From: Omphiscola glabra
Lineage: Eukaryota; Mollusca; Gastropoda; Lymnaeidae
NCBI GenBank assembly: GCA_964017045.1
Contig: OZ024798.1
Span: 29,316,347-29,380,346 of the forward strand
DNA: 64,000 bases
Direction of reading: 5' to 3'
Part shown: positions 51,571 to 63,805 of the stretch, piece by piece
Position numbering within the stretch: the first letter of the stretch is position 1
Layout: each line of letters begins with the position of its first letter
Position numbers and translations under genes: made by a program
Notes under the pieces: generated by a model
Databases searched by the model: none
What the model saw: only the letters and a program-made list of their open reading frames with translations
What the model was told of the DNA's origin: nothing

Positions 51571-52174
51571 ACTGCCCGTCAAAGTCTGAGTCTGATGATC
51601 AAGCTTGCTAGTTGCTAATGGGTTGCTTAAATCCCTTCCAGGGTGTCAAGATCGGTTTAAGTCAGTTTGGACACGGTGGTTTGGACACACTGTCAACAGT
51701 GGACTTGGGTGTGTCAAGTCAAGTATAATACCGGCAGAAAACGTAGAAAAAATCGACTGGTTTAAGGTCTCAAGTAAAGTGTGGGAAGAAAACGTAGAAC
51801 AGCGGGTGATGGGTGATCTCGAGTAAATTACAGGAAGTAAAGAAAAGTAAGATCACAGCCGCCTTACGGTATCGGGGTAGTTGATAGGGCTTCTCCCGTC
51901 TCAACAAAATTTAAATACAAAATTAGAATCAAACAGAGGCGCCGACGCGCCTGTTTCAAATATGATTCATCCGTAGGCAAACAACATTAAGGCCGACTAC
52001 TTACCCCCAGCACCCAGAGACATTCCAACACATAGCAACATTGTTCAAGCATCAGACATTGATTCAAACACAAAGCGTCAAGGTTTTAGGTATGCATAGT
52101 TGAGTTATTAATACAATAAAAAATACTGACCTCTCTAACATAAAGTAATTAAACGAATTAATACTTGGGACCGG
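51571..52174. other. Upstream flank without recognised feature
   Basis: A plus-strand open frame (51605-51826, 73 aa) shows no family features, and I do not call it. Confidence 0.55.
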
Positions 52175-52572
52175 CGCCTCATTAACTAAAAGGGACTTGC
52201 GCCCCATTAACTAAAGGGGACTTGCGCCCCATTAACTAAAGGGGACTTGCGCCCCATTAACTAAAGGGGACTTGCGCCCCATTAACTAAAGGGGACTTGC
52301 GCCCCATTAACTAAAAGGGACTTGCGCCCCATTAACTAAAGGGGACTGGCACCCCATTGACTAAAGGGAACTGGCGCCCCATTAACTAAAGGGGACTTGC
52401 GCCCCATTAACTAAAGGGGACTGACACCCCATTAACTAAAGGGGACTGGCACCCCATTGACTAAAGGGAACTGGCGCCCCATTAACTAAAGGGGACTTGC
52501 GCCCCATTAACTAAAGGGGACTTGCGCCCCATTAACTAAAGGGACTGTCGCCTCAATAACTAAAGAGGACAG
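52175..52572 (+). repeat. 25-bp tandem array, about 15 copies
   Basis: The unit is actaaaggggacttgcgccc plus catta, with ctggcacccc variants arranged in a repeated block. Confidence 0.95.
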
Positions 52573-52797
52573 GTGCCTTGATTCCCCCTCAAAACCCTTT
52601 CAAATTGCATTTTTTACAATCATCGTTGAATGTTTGGCAAGTGCATTACCCAGTTAATTTAATTTTAATGACAATTAGGTGAACACAAAATAACACTGAC
52701 AGCTATCAAATAAGGAATCACTTCCTCCAATCTCAACTGAAGCAGCGATCAATATAATAACGTGCGGCACCAAATGTTGGCTACCATAGTGAAAAAG

Positions 52798-53096
52798 CGT
52801 ATCCGGAAATTTGATCGAAAGAAATTTCGACTGAAAATTGATCGACGGAAATTTGATCGAACGGAAATTTGGTTGAATCTTTTTTTCAGTCCACACGTTA
52901 AAATTTTGCTTCAAATTTCATTTTGAACGCATTATTTCGTTTTACTATATAGTATAGTGCGTTCAAAAAAAAAAACGTTGACGAAAATTGTAATGCGTGA
53001 ACTGAAAAAAAGATTCGACCAAATTTCCGTTCGATCGAATTTCCGTCGATCAATTTTCTGTCGACGAAATTTCTTTCGATCAAATTTCCGGTAACC
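52798..53096. mobile_element. Foldback MITE (Mutator-like), copy 2, 9-bp TSD
   Basis: Inverted arms of roughly 90-100 bp run inward from cgtatccggaaatttgatcg and from the right end cgatcaaatttccggtaacc. gtgaaaaag flanks both sides (52789-52797, 53097-53105). The centre has actatatagtatagtgcgtt as in the copy at 48357. It interrupts a caaatgttggctacca repeat. Confidence 0.95.
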
Positions 53097-53105
53097 GTGA
53101 AAAAG

Positions 53106-53300
53106 AATTGGCTACCATCAGCATCAAATGTTGACTACCATTATCATCAAATGTTGGATACCTTCGGCATCAAATGTTGGCTACCATCAACAACAAATGT
53201 TAAATGTTGGCCACCATCGGCATCAAATGTTGGCTACCATCAAAATCAAATGTTAAATGTTGGCCACCATCGGCATCAAATGTTAGCTATCATCAACGTA
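53106..53300 (+). repeat. Tandem repeat, unit about 24-30 bp
   Basis: aaatgttggctaccatc and aaatgttggccaccatcgg recur. A related unit lies on the far side of the MITE (about 52771-52788). Confidence 0.85.
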
Positions 53301-54470
53301 ACACCTTATTTACCCTTGCTGTTCGGATTTGTTCAAGTGTTGCTGATATCCTCCAGATTATCCTCAGCCAGAAACACCCGCAGGATAAACATAAGTCCCG
53401 GATGTAAGAATTACTCCAAGCCAAGTAAACGAGACAGTGCAGCCTGTGAGCTTGGACTCTTAACAGAACCAATGTGAATGTAGAGAAAACCACCGACTCC
53501 TCGTCAGTTGTGTGTAGCTTTACACTGGGAACGTTGTCAGCAAGGCCAAGAACGCGTGCTAATCCGACTAAGAATAACGTGTCTCATTGGAATATAACCA
53601 GGCTGATGACCTTTTGACATGTGAATGACATCGCCTTAGTTTCGGGAGCTTTAAATGTAAGTCCACGAGGGATTTACAGTATAACTAACATAAGCAATTG
53701 TGAAATTTCACAATAAAACCAACCAATCTTCATTGTTCAAAATAAAATTCAACCACAAACAGCGTAAGACATTTTTTCAAACGTATTCGTGCATTGTTAT
53801 TAAAAAATATTGTGAATCAACACTTGTTTAACATTCCTACTTAGGGGTCCATCACATCGGTTAAATATTAAATTACATAAAAACCTTTCCGATAAAACCA
53901 AACTGCATACCCGGAAACTATGTGTTAAATGCAAGGCCCCGATAAGAAGAAAAAAATTGCTTTCATTGCATGGCCTGGGTCACACCGGGTCACACACAAA
54001 AATAAAAGCTTAAAATGCCAGGGATGGCTTACCGACTAAAGGAGACTCTCGTGCGAGACATGCTGCTTAAAGCATACCGAGCCAATAATGTTATGTAGTT
54101 TATGTGACCCCTGGCTAGCCTCGCCTGGTGAACTGTTGAACTCCCAACTGAAGCCAAACCGTGGTGTCCGGTGTTTTTGGTTTGTGCACCACGTTATGGA
54201 TTGACATGTTCGTTTGATTACAGGTACAAAGTACACTGAAAACCTGGCCCAGGTTTACGACACTCGGGCACATTTTAATCATTACCCTTCCAGTAACAAC
54301 TGCAGGGGTGACCTACTTAGAAGGTCGACATTAGAACTTCTAAAACTGGTCAGTGCGACGGACTGACAGAAATTTATTTGCATGATAGCGAGGACAGGTT
54401 CCCAATTTGCTGAGAAGTTTTCTTTTTCATTTCTTGCATGGCTAACTTAGTATTATTATTATTATTATTG
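53301..54470. other. Upstream flank without recognised feature
   Basis: I see nothing here apart from a short (ATT)n run at about 54450-54468. Confidence 0.6.
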
Positions 54471-54475
54471 TTATG

Positions 54476-54735
54476 CGGACCGGTGACAGAGACCTAGTGG
54501 ATCAGTCTACTGACCATCATTTTTAGAAGAACTGGTCCAGCGGACCGGTGACAGAGACCTAGTGGATCAGTCTACTGACCATCATTTTGAGAAGAACTGG
54601 TCCAGCGGACCGGTGACAGAGGCCTAGTGGATCAGTCTACTGACCATCATTTTGAGAAGAACTGGTCCAGCGGACAGGTGACAGAGACCTAGTGGATCAG
54701 TCTACTGACCATCATTTTGAGAAGAACTGGTCCAC
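54476..54735 (+). repeat. 65-bp tandem array, 4 copies
   Basis: The unit starts gcggaccggtgacagagacc. It is nearly identical between copies. Confidence 0.96.
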
Positions 54736-54804
54736 CTCTTTGCTTAGTTTCTGAAGCTCTTCCTTACCACTGATCATTTTGTTCATATGAAAACGCCATC
54801 GCGT

Positions 54805-55005
54805 GAGCGGTCTGAAACAGACATCAAGCAGTCTGAAACAGACATCAAACAGTCTGAAACAGACATCAAACAGTCTGAAACAGACATCAAACAGTCTGAA
54901 ACAGACATCAAGCAGGCTGAAACAGACATCAAGCAAGCTGAAACAGACATCAAGCAGGCTGAAACAGACATCAAGCAAGCTGAAACAGACATCAAGCAGG
55001 CTGAA
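54805..55005 (+). repeat. 21-bp tandem array, 10 copies
   Basis: The unit is tctgaaacagacatcaagca plus g. As seven codons it reads ETDIKQA/ETDIKQS on plus and LLDVCFS on minus. Left copies carry agtctg and right copies aggctg or aagctg, so the array has a gradient of variants. Confidence 0.95.
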
Positions 55006-55179
55006 TTTGGGGCGATAATTGGACACATAATCCATCTCTTGTAAACCCACAGAACGAATGTAGTGACCAGCGTGTTCACAGAAACAAGTGCTGAAGAGAT
55101 ATAGCGCAATGCCCCAATTACAATTTCAAAAGAATGCAAGTAGAAAAACAAATTATAGAAATCATCTGGAGGTAAAGTT

Positions 55180-55372
55180 TCGTATCGTCCTTTGTTAAGT
55201 CGAGTTTTGTATCGGCCTTTCCTGCGTCAACTTTGGTTATCGTCCTTTGATAAGTCAAGTTCGGTATCGTCATTTGATATACATAGGTCAAGTTAATGAG
55301 TATCGTCCTTTGATAAGTCAGGTATCGTCATTTGATATGCATTGGTCAAGCTGATGAGTATCGTCAAGACTC
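55180..55372 (+). repeat. Diverged repeat of about 25-60 bp
   Basis: gtatcgtcctttgataagtc and gtatcgtcatttgatat recur with intervening caagtt blocks. Confidence 0.75.
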
Positions 55373-56371
55373 ATAGTGATGAAAATTCCCTCCCATACCC
55401 ACATACATACTAACTATGCAGCGCCAACTTCATCAAGAACTAACCTCATTCATAAACTCCAGAAACAACAGGGCGGGGTGGTTGAGGGGGGACCACCACG
55501 TGATACACGTGACCACTTTTTTTTTCCCTGTATGAGAAAGAAAAACCATGTGCTTTGGGGGTCAAGTGTATTGATAGACCTGACAGCAACAGTCAAATGT
55601 TAAGTATATGTTTTTGTAGATGAAAGATTCTGGAACAGGTGCTAGTGCCTAAGACTGGTTTTTGGTCTAGGCAGGGGTTGTTAGGAGTTGAGGAAAGAAT
55701 ATGATGGGGAAAAGGATATGGCGATCAAGAAAAACAACATTTTTAATTTTAAAATATATAGTATTTGTAAGAATGTTTTCAGAAAAGAGAGGAACTCATC
55801 AGACCAGAGCGATGTCTCCGTGGTGTGTCTCATATCATTTTGTCTAAGACCCCTGAGCTTTCAAACGGTGATGGTATACGGGTGGGCTAAAAAAGAAAGT
55901 ATTCTAACTTAAGAAAGATAGGTGCGAAACATCGACAAAGCTGGGAGAAAAAAACAAGAGGTGTTGAAAAGCGAATTACTAGACCCTACGGGTTGGGGAA
56001 AACGCTGACTGGTCTTTTACAATTTACTAAACGACTCGGGTTCAGAACCGCCAAGATTTGGTTTGTTCAGCCCACATTCGCAAAGTAACAAGATCTCCTT
56101 GACCCGGCGTACCAACACGAACAATCTGGATGATGCAATACACCTCTGGAAAGATAGTAACGTGCGGCGAGACACGCCAGCTAAAACAATAATAATACCG
56201 CCAGCTTGTGGCGCTGCGGTCGCGATGCAGCCTTAGTGGAGTTAAATGTGGACAATTATTATTGAGGATAAAAATATGACCAAAATAAACGGTATCTACA
56301 GATATCTTCCAAAATGCGACATCGTTATAGAATTTTGCGCCAATTCGCGGCATACGATCGACCCGATAGAG
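55373..56371. other. Upstream flank without recognised feature
   Basis: I see no gene or array here. Confidence 0.55.
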
Positions 56372-56514
56372 CAGTGTTTCCCAAACTTTAAAACTTTTGA
56401 GGACCACTGGACAAATTAGCGATTCCACCAGGGACATGTGCAAGATTTTTGTTGTTTTTTTCATTTGACCATAAACATTCATGTTGTGCCCGATCCACTG
56501 TTTGAGAAACGCTG
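56372..56514. mobile_element. hAT-type MITE, TIR CAGTGTTTCCCAAAC
   Basis: Ends cagtgtttcccaaac and gtttgagaaacgctg match at 13 of 15 positions. Flanks cgatagag (56364-56371) and gcatagag (56515-56522) agree at 6 of 8, an aged 8-bp duplication. It is 143 bp with no coding. Confidence 0.85.
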
Positions 56515-57007
56515 GCATAGAGGATTTACCTGAATGAATACGTGAACAAACTTTGGTCCGTTTAATGACAACTTTCACAAGTACTATCGGTTGTTGTTTT
56601 GTTTTTTTAAACCAATGTATCATATTTATATTTACTACAGTGAACTGCTCATAGTTTTCAAAATGTGGACATTTTGCAGTCCTGCGTGCAAGGTTGCTGC
56701 GACACTGTCCAAACCCAATGTATTCCCCACGTTTTCGAGACTTTTAATAGCGGAGAATTCACGGTAATAACCATAAGTCTATGAGACAAGTTCTTTATGC
56801 CGGTCATTAATCTGGCTCTTTGAGTCACTTCGTGCCCATGCACACACACCCTTTCCCCCCCCCCCCCGCCCCCAACCGCATAACTGTACGAACCCGTATT
56901 CCAAATCGATGACCTCTACATTTCACCAGTCTGTGGGATCTAACGTGTTGGGTGTTGCGAATCTAATATTACTTTATTATAACACGGGAGTAAAGAGCAG
57001 TGGGCAT
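56515..57007. other. Upstream flank without recognised feature
   Basis: I see nothing here apart from a C run near 56855-56873. Confidence 0.55.
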
Positions 57008-57012
57008 ATTCG

Positions 57013-57392
57013 ATCATGGGTGGGCTGACTACACCTCGCGGAAACATTTTAATCCGACCCGCTAGACCCTCCGGGAACTGGATTAATGTTTGCGAAAAAT
57101 GTACAAATTGTGAAAGACTATCTGAAAAGACCATGAAAGTTAATAATTGCGGTGTAAAATTGCCTGACTGCAATGAAAACAAAATAAACACAGCAAATTT
57201 AAGAAAGTATTTTCTTGTATTATGGTATAATATTATAGAACTGAGCTGGTAGAGAATTTACAAAGTCCATCTTAAATATCGTGGAAAATTAGAAGAACCT
57301 TAAGATTCCTAGAAATTAATATGCGGCCAGACAAAATAATATTCATTTCTAAGCGGCCGTCTGAACACACAAAATATTTTGCCCACCACGGT
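57013..57392. mobile_element. Probable non-autonomous hAT-like element
   Basis: The left end catgggtgggctgac and the right end attttgcccaccacg are imperfect inverted repeats, with gcggcc-rich subterminal stretches as in other hAT scraps. The target duplication is unclear. Confidence 0.5.
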
Positions 57393-58189
57393 AACTAGAG
57401 ATAGTCTTGTTAGAACTGCTGTACTATAACACCGACATCGTCTTCCATTCGATTTTGAGAACTACTATTTTACTGACAACGTCTTCTGTCATCACGACCA
57501 ATAACACCATTTCGTATTTTCCACTTATAATAATAATTGGAAATAATTTACCCAGGCACGTAAGACCTGGTTAAAAAAAAAAAAAAAAAGAAAGTTACAC
57601 ATTGTTACTGTACATAAAACACATTGTTACTGTACACAAATGACAACACGGCGTTTGGACTGGTCATTTCTGGTGGTCAAGTAATTGCACCCATTGAAAC
57701 TTTGACTACACTTTTAGTGAGCTTCCACGTTTTCAAACATGCATCTAAAGTCAATAGTTCTTTTTAGCCAAGGCGAGACACGTCCCGTGCACAATGGCAG
57801 ACCTGCTATCCTGCATTGTTAACACACATTTTTCTGTTGGCTTTATAAACCAACGAACGCGTCTCAAAAAACCCTCGGTCCAATCAATTCAGCTCATGGA
57901 TTTTGTACATTTGAGTAATTTTTAAAAAAAGTACAATTGAGTGGGTCGCGTTGAGCTAGACACAGAACGAGGTAATTTGAAACCAAGCATGGACATCACA
58001 GGCGAAACTGCATAATTGTAAGAACAATTGTACGGGCATGAAATGGGGGGCATACATGAAGAAACTAATAGCGTCCCTTTGTCAAATAGCATTTACTGCA
58101 GCATAAAAAAAACAATTCTTTGAAAGAGAAACAAACAAAACAAAACGGAAATGAAATGAAAAAAAAAATTATTCCCTATCAAACAAAGC
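57393..58189. other. Upstream flank without recognised feature
   Basis: I see an A run at about 57571-57588 and a short cacattgttactgtac duplication. Nothing else is recognised. Confidence 0.6.
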
Positions 58190-58194
58190 AATGC

Positions 58195-58396
58195 AAATCT
58201 ACTTGTAATTGGGCCTCACGTTGTCTCAGACACAATTTACAATAAATCTACTTGTAATTGGGCCTCACGTAGTCTCAGACACAATTTACAATAAATCTAC
58301 TTGTAATTGGGCCTCACGTAGTCTCAGACACAATTTACAATAAATCTACTTGTAATTGGGCCTCACGTAGTCTCAGACACAATTTACAATAAATCT
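58195..58396 (+). repeat. 49-bp tandem array, 4 copies
   Basis: The unit starts acttgtaattgggcctcacg. It is almost perfect. Confidence 0.96.
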
Positions 58397-58462
58397 TTAA
58401 TATTCCGGAATAGAGATGTCCTCATGCATAGAGTTGTCAGCTGGAAAAAAAATGTTCTTAGC

Positions 58463-58990
58463 GGTCGTTCGCAAATTACGTCACGCTCAGGGGGAGAATT
58501 GGTGACACGTTGTGACAGGAGGGGGTGTAAAAATGTGAAGTCACAAAAAAATATTTAAATCTAAAATTTTCTAATTTTAAATATTTTTTTTTACACAATT
58601 TTTTTTTAAAACATTAATTTGAGGTCGAAATTGTCTCGGGTAATATAGGTACCGTGCAAACTCAGTCGCGCGCACCTTCTGCGCATATTGAAAAATAACG
58701 CAAGAACTGTTGTGGCCATTTTACATTCGTCTTGGGGATGACTTAGTTTTTTTAGGATAAAGTTTTTGAATAATACTACATCTTAATGCATTATGGGAAC
58801 ATTTTAAAGAATGAAATAAAATCTTAGTTTAGTTATGAAAATTGTATGTATGTTTTGATATTTTTTTTTTAGGTGTGACGTGACACTGGGGTAGGGGGGG
58901 GGAGTAATGTGTGATCTTTTGTGACAGGGGGGGAGGAAGTCTGAAAAAGTCTTTTTTTTTTTTTTTGCGTGACTTAATTTGCGAACGACC
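58463..58990. mobile_element. DNA transposon remnant, TIR GGTCGTTCGCAAATTA
   Basis: Left ggtcgttcgcaaattacgtc and right taatttgcgaacgacc are inverted repeats with gcgtgac/gtcacgc inside. The interior has runs of G next to gtgacagg on both sides. It is 528 bp with no open frame. The superfamily is not assigned and no certain target duplication is seen. Confidence 0.8.
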
Positions 58991-60587
58991 CTTTAGTGAT
59001 TGACGCGTTCTGAGGGATAGGATGAACTGATGGTTTGAGATGTCCTCAGAAATGCAGATGTTTTCAGGAATGATATGTTCTCGGAGATATTTAATGTTCT
59101 CATGGACAGAGATGTTTCAGAACAAAGAGATCGATGTAGAATCCTACATATGAAGTCATGGAGGACAAAGTTTCTTACAAAAATATATCTTCATACCCCA
59201 GCCAAACAGACTTAGCAGTTATAAATATTGTCTTCTCTTTTTCTTCTGTTATTGTTTTTACCCGTATTGCAATGTGTAAATGTAGACCCATCATAACTTT
59301 CCACGGTGAAGTAAACACTTCACACGTCTACGTCCACCTTTTTTTTTATTCTTCGTTCAGTACGAACAATGTATGGTGATTTCCTTTTCTTTACCAAAAG
59401 CAAATGCGAACACAGGTAAAAAAAAAAAAAAAAATAGGGGGTAGAGTTACTGCTGTTAGTATCGATGCTTTAAAAACATTTTTGTCTTATGTTTATTATC
59501 TTCTTATCGTTGTATACGAATCAGTCACATTGTAGGAATGTATAATTGTTGTGATTTTAAATAATTTTTTTTTTTAAATAAAAATTATTATATTTAAGAT
59601 TTCATTGAATGGACGAAGCAACCAAACAATGCAGTTAGTGAATGAAGTGTGTGCTGGCCCCCGTGGCACGTGACAGTTTTTCGACTACCCCCATCAAGTG
59701 TTCTCCAAACATTAAAAGTCACTGTTTTCATGTTTTATTAGCATATGAGAAGTACGCTGTGTCATCTTGAACTACAACAAAATCGTGGGTAAGCTGCAGT
59801 CGGCACCCGTAGAAATAGTGTGCAACTATTCCAGTGCAGTTAATAAATTAATTTAAATCATCACTGAATGTCGCTTTGCTCAAGCTTTTTGTGAACCACG
59901 TGATCCTGTGACAGAATTACTTGACCATATAAACTTAAGACAACTTAATTATATAATCAGTTGGTTAGTTCAGGTGTTTGGGGGGTGGACCTTAACGATA
60001 TAATATCCTTTCCCCGACGTGCGTCCGAAGATCGGAAGTCACATTACTCTATATACACTCTCACCATGTACCAAACTCTCATTGGAAAGAAATGTGTGGG
60101 CCAGGTAGAGAAAATGCCTCTGCGTGCCTCGTGCACTCCAGTTCGGTTTGTGTTGACCTAGTATCGAGGAAACCTTAAGTTCGGGAGTGATATCATAGTG
60201 TGTATCTTCGACTTCCCCACAAAGTGTCATTTTCTTTTTATCTTAATGTCATATTTGTTACTGTTCGTTATTACATTTCGCTGACGGTGGCTTCTTGTCG
60301 AAACTTTCGTTAGGTTTCGTTGCGTCCCTTTTTTTTTTTTTTTTATAGTTCCCCTACCCGCCCTACCCTGTACTGCATTTTTCCTTTTATCTTTATGGCC
60401 GATGGTCATATATGATTGATTATTCGAGAAGGGGAGTTCTATACCCTCGAGGTTTGTTAAGAATCGGTTAATACAATCTCCAAGAGAAATTCTTCCTTTT
60501 ATGCCCCCCACATGTGCTTCATTGTTGTTGTTTTCGTGTTGTTGTTTGTTTTTATATACGAATTTGGTGATCATCTCTGCTATAAGG
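58991..60587. other. Upstream flank without recognised feature
   Basis: I see no gene here; homopolymer A and T runs only. Confidence 0.55.
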
Positions 60588-60952
60588 CAGGGGTCCTCAA
60601 ACCTTTTTTTGTAACATTGTGCCAAAGTAGGACTTCTACTTCACTCACCGCGCCAACAACCTTCAAATTAACCTGCATGTTGCCAACATTTTCCCGTAGG
60701 CATTAAAAGGATAATCTCTTTGTGTGCGGGGAAATCAAGTGAGATTTGACGTGTCCGTAAAATTGGTGACTGCAATTACAAATAAACACGGGGTCCGCTA
60801 TGTTTTCTTACCGTGGCAAACACACACACACAGAGAAAAACCCGCACGTTGTGGAAACCTGACTTTGGGCGTCTAGAGATTTCCGATCTCTGCCATATAA
60901 AAAAAAATATTCCGTATAATTAAATGTGTTTCGGGGCCGTACGTTGAGGAAC
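60588..60952. mobile_element. Eroded hAT-like element
   Basis: The left end caggggtcctcaaacc and the right ggccgtacgttgaggaacc resemble inverted ends of a hAT type, but the last bases of the right end are lost. Confidence 0.4.
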
Positions 60953-61475
60953 CAACATTGTTTACCCACACCTGTCGTCTACCTGTACGTCGAAACCTGC
61001 ACAAAAATGTTGGCATGAATTCGAAAAAAAAAAAATTACCTGAGACATCGGAGTAAAGAGATTTTGTTTGAAAAGATCTGCTTATTGTCTAGGGTCACCC
61101 CATCCTATTTGACGATTACTTCACAAATATCTCAAATTCTTCCCTAAAGGGCATGCCTCGTGCATTACGTCATGACTTTCTCTGCATATCTTGGGTTTGG
61201 TCTCATCAACAAACTGTATGATATTATTGCGCCTTATATATTATACGGTAATACATACTGACCACCTCATGCTTTATTTCAATAACAAACTGCTAAGCCC
61301 CCCCTACCCCCGCCCCACCCCAAACACACACATTTATATAAACAAACTTAATTCATAAAATTATAATTCTGAAACGAAAGTTACACATTTTTAACACCCG
61401 GACACATATCCGTTCAATCGGCCGTGTCCGAGTATTTTTCGGGAGTATCATACTCGGCATTTCCGGGTATCCAGA
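60953..61475. other. Upstream flank without recognised feature
   Basis: I see nothing recognisable here. Confidence 0.55.
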
Positions 61476-61678
61476 CAGGGCCGGCCTTAGGCCATTGCAA
61501 CCTATGCGGCCGCAATGGGCCCCGCACTTTCATGGGCCCCGCACTTTCATAGGCACCGCCCCGAATTTATTTTCTAATACAAAATCTTAATTTTCACTTA
61601 TTATCCTTATTCCTACCCAGAAAGGGCCCCGCGCAATCCGTTTCCAATAGGGCCCCGCAATTGTTAGGGTCGGCCCTG
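61476..61678. mobile_element. hAT-type MITE, TIR CAGGGCCGGCC, perfect 8-bp TSD
   Basis: The left end is cagggccggccttagg and the right end gttagggtcggccctg. tatccaga flanks both sides (61468-61475, 61679-61686). The interior repeats gggccccgcactttcat and related phrases. It is 203 bp with no coding. Confidence 0.9.
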
Positions 61679-61969
61679 TATCCAGATCATCCCTAGAATC
61701 AAACCACCATCTGAAGGCATGCGATTTCTGAGACGACCATTTTAGGGACCATCGACTTCTATAAATGTATAACAGTTACGTTAGTTTAATCTAGCAATGT
61801 GCCCTACATTCTCGGGGATTGGTACAGAAGCACGAGAGGGTACATCAACAAAAAGCGTTACTTGTTTCCAAGTATACATCCCCACACGGCCGTCGGAGTA
61901 GAGACATACATCACAACAGAACATTCAACATCACTGTCGATTTCATGTTTTATATTTTATGATAAAAAA

Positions 61970-62075
61970 TATATATAACGCGTGATGTCACACGTGATCA
62001 CAAACGGTCACACATTACTTATACCCCCACCCCCCTTCCGGAGCGTGTCGTACTTTATGGACGGCCCTTGCTGTG
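61970..62075 (-). mobile_element. Half of a GGGCCGTCCATAAAGTA-type TIR element
   Basis: On the minus strand gggccgtccataaagtacga with cacgctccgg and a G run resembles the end of the element at 58463 (ggtcgttcgcaaattacgtc, cacgctc). The other end was not found. Confidence 0.5.
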
Positions 62076-62211
62076 TCTTGATCATAATTTATTTATTTTA
62101 ATATTTGTGTTCGTGAATTGTTCTCATTAACAACGCTATTTTGTGTTGGCTTACGTCATCAGAGGATATGTTATCAAACAATTTTAATTTCAAAGCCTTA
62201 AGAATATGTTA
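62076..62211. other. AT-rich spacer
   Basis: I see nothing recognisable here. Confidence 0.5.
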
Positions 62212-62239
62212 GATAGGCTATAGAATAATGTATAGCTAT

Positions 62240-62605
62240 AGAATGGCATAATATGGCTAGATTGGCATAATATGGCTAGATTGGCATAATATGGCTAGAT
62301 TGGCATAATATGGCTAGATTGGCATAATATGGCTAGATTGGCATAATATAGCTGAACTTAATAAAGTTAGATTGGCATAATATAGCTGAACTTAATAAAG
62401 TTAGATTGGCATAATATAGCTAAACTTAATAAAGTTAGATTGGCATAATATAGCTGAACTTAATAAAGTTAGATTGGCATAATATAGCTGAACTTAATAA
62501 AGTTAGATTGGCATAACAGGGCCAGATTGTCATAATATTTCTAGATTTGTATTATATAGGTAGTGTGTCATATTGTAGCTAGATTGGCATAAAATAGCTG
62601 GATTG
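62240..62605 (+). repeat. Nested 19-bp and about 37-bp tandem repeats
   Basis: gattggcataatatggcta repeats about 5 times, then a longer unit adding gctgaacttaataaagtta about 5 times. The longer unit contains the shorter one. Confidence 0.93.
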
Positions 62606-62778
62606 GCATAAACTTAATTAACTCTTTTAATTCTGGGCGCTCAGAAATTGTATCATTTGAAACCCCAGCCAAAGGGGAACAACTCCGCCCTTACAGCAAA
62701 TAGGTTTAGAATAATATTTTTTTAAACAAATTTATTGAACAGTAAATAAATTGATTAAATGAATTGATGTGTATTCAT

Positions 62779-63572
62779 CATTGGTTGCTCTGTGTGTTGC
62801 ATTCGTTCTCTGTGTGTTGCATTCAGCATTGGTTGCTCTGTGTGTTGCATTCTTGCTCTGTGTGTTGCATTCACCATTGGTTGCTCTGTGTGTTGCATTC
62901 TTCATTAGTTGCTCTGTGTGTTGCATTCATCATTGGTTGATATGTGTGTTGCATTCACCATTGGTTGCTCCGTGTGTTGCATTCACCATTGGTTGCTCTG
63001 TGTGTTGCATTCACCATTGGTTGCTCTGTGTGTTGCATTCTTGCTCTGTGTGTTGCATTCACCATTGGTTGCTCTGTGTGTTGCATTCACCATTGGTTGC
63101 TCTGTGTGTTGCATTCACCATTGGTTGCTCTGTGTGTTGCATTCACCATTGGTTGCTCTGTGTGTTGCATTCACCATTGGTTGCTCTGTGTGTTGCATTC
63201 TTGCTCTGTGTGTTGCATTCTTCATTGGTTGCTCTGTGTGTTGCATTCTTGCTCTGTGTGTTGCATTCACCATTGGTTGCTCTGTGTGTTGCATTCACCA
63301 TTGGTTGCTCTGTGTGTTGCATTCACCATTGGTTGCTCTGTGTGTTGCATTCACCATTGGTTGCTCTGTGTGTTGCATTCACCATTGGTTGCTCTGTGTG
63401 TTGCATTCACCATTGGTTGCTCTGTGTGTTGCATTCTTGCTCTGTGTGTTGCATTCTTGCTCTGTGTGTTGCATTCTTCATTTGTCGCTCTGTGTGTTGC
63501 ATTCTTGCTCTGCATGTTGCATTAACAATTGGTTGCTCTCTGTGTGTTGCTGCTCTGTGTGTTGCATGTCAA
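62779..63572 (+). repeat. 28/20-bp tandem array, about 32 copies
   Basis: The long unit is tctgtgtgttgcattcacca plus ttggttgc; the short unit tctgtgtgttgcattcttgc lacks 8 bases. No unit contains a plus-strand stop, so all three plus frames stay open (276, 232 and 193 aa). I regard these as artefacts. Confidence 0.97.
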
Positions 63573-63805
63573 TTATTTCCCAATGCGTTTGCTGTGTAAG
63601 TTATTAGAAAGTTCCAACAATTTAAAAGATTATTTTTAAAATTTAAATTTGCCCCTAACCATTTACAAAAACTTCTCCGGAAATCCATGAGTAGAAGAGA
63701 ACTATAGAATCCATCTCAAACATTCGGAAAATGTCCCAAACTGTGCCCCACACCACACCCACACCGCCCCCACCCAAACACACACACACACATAAAGACA
63801 CACTC

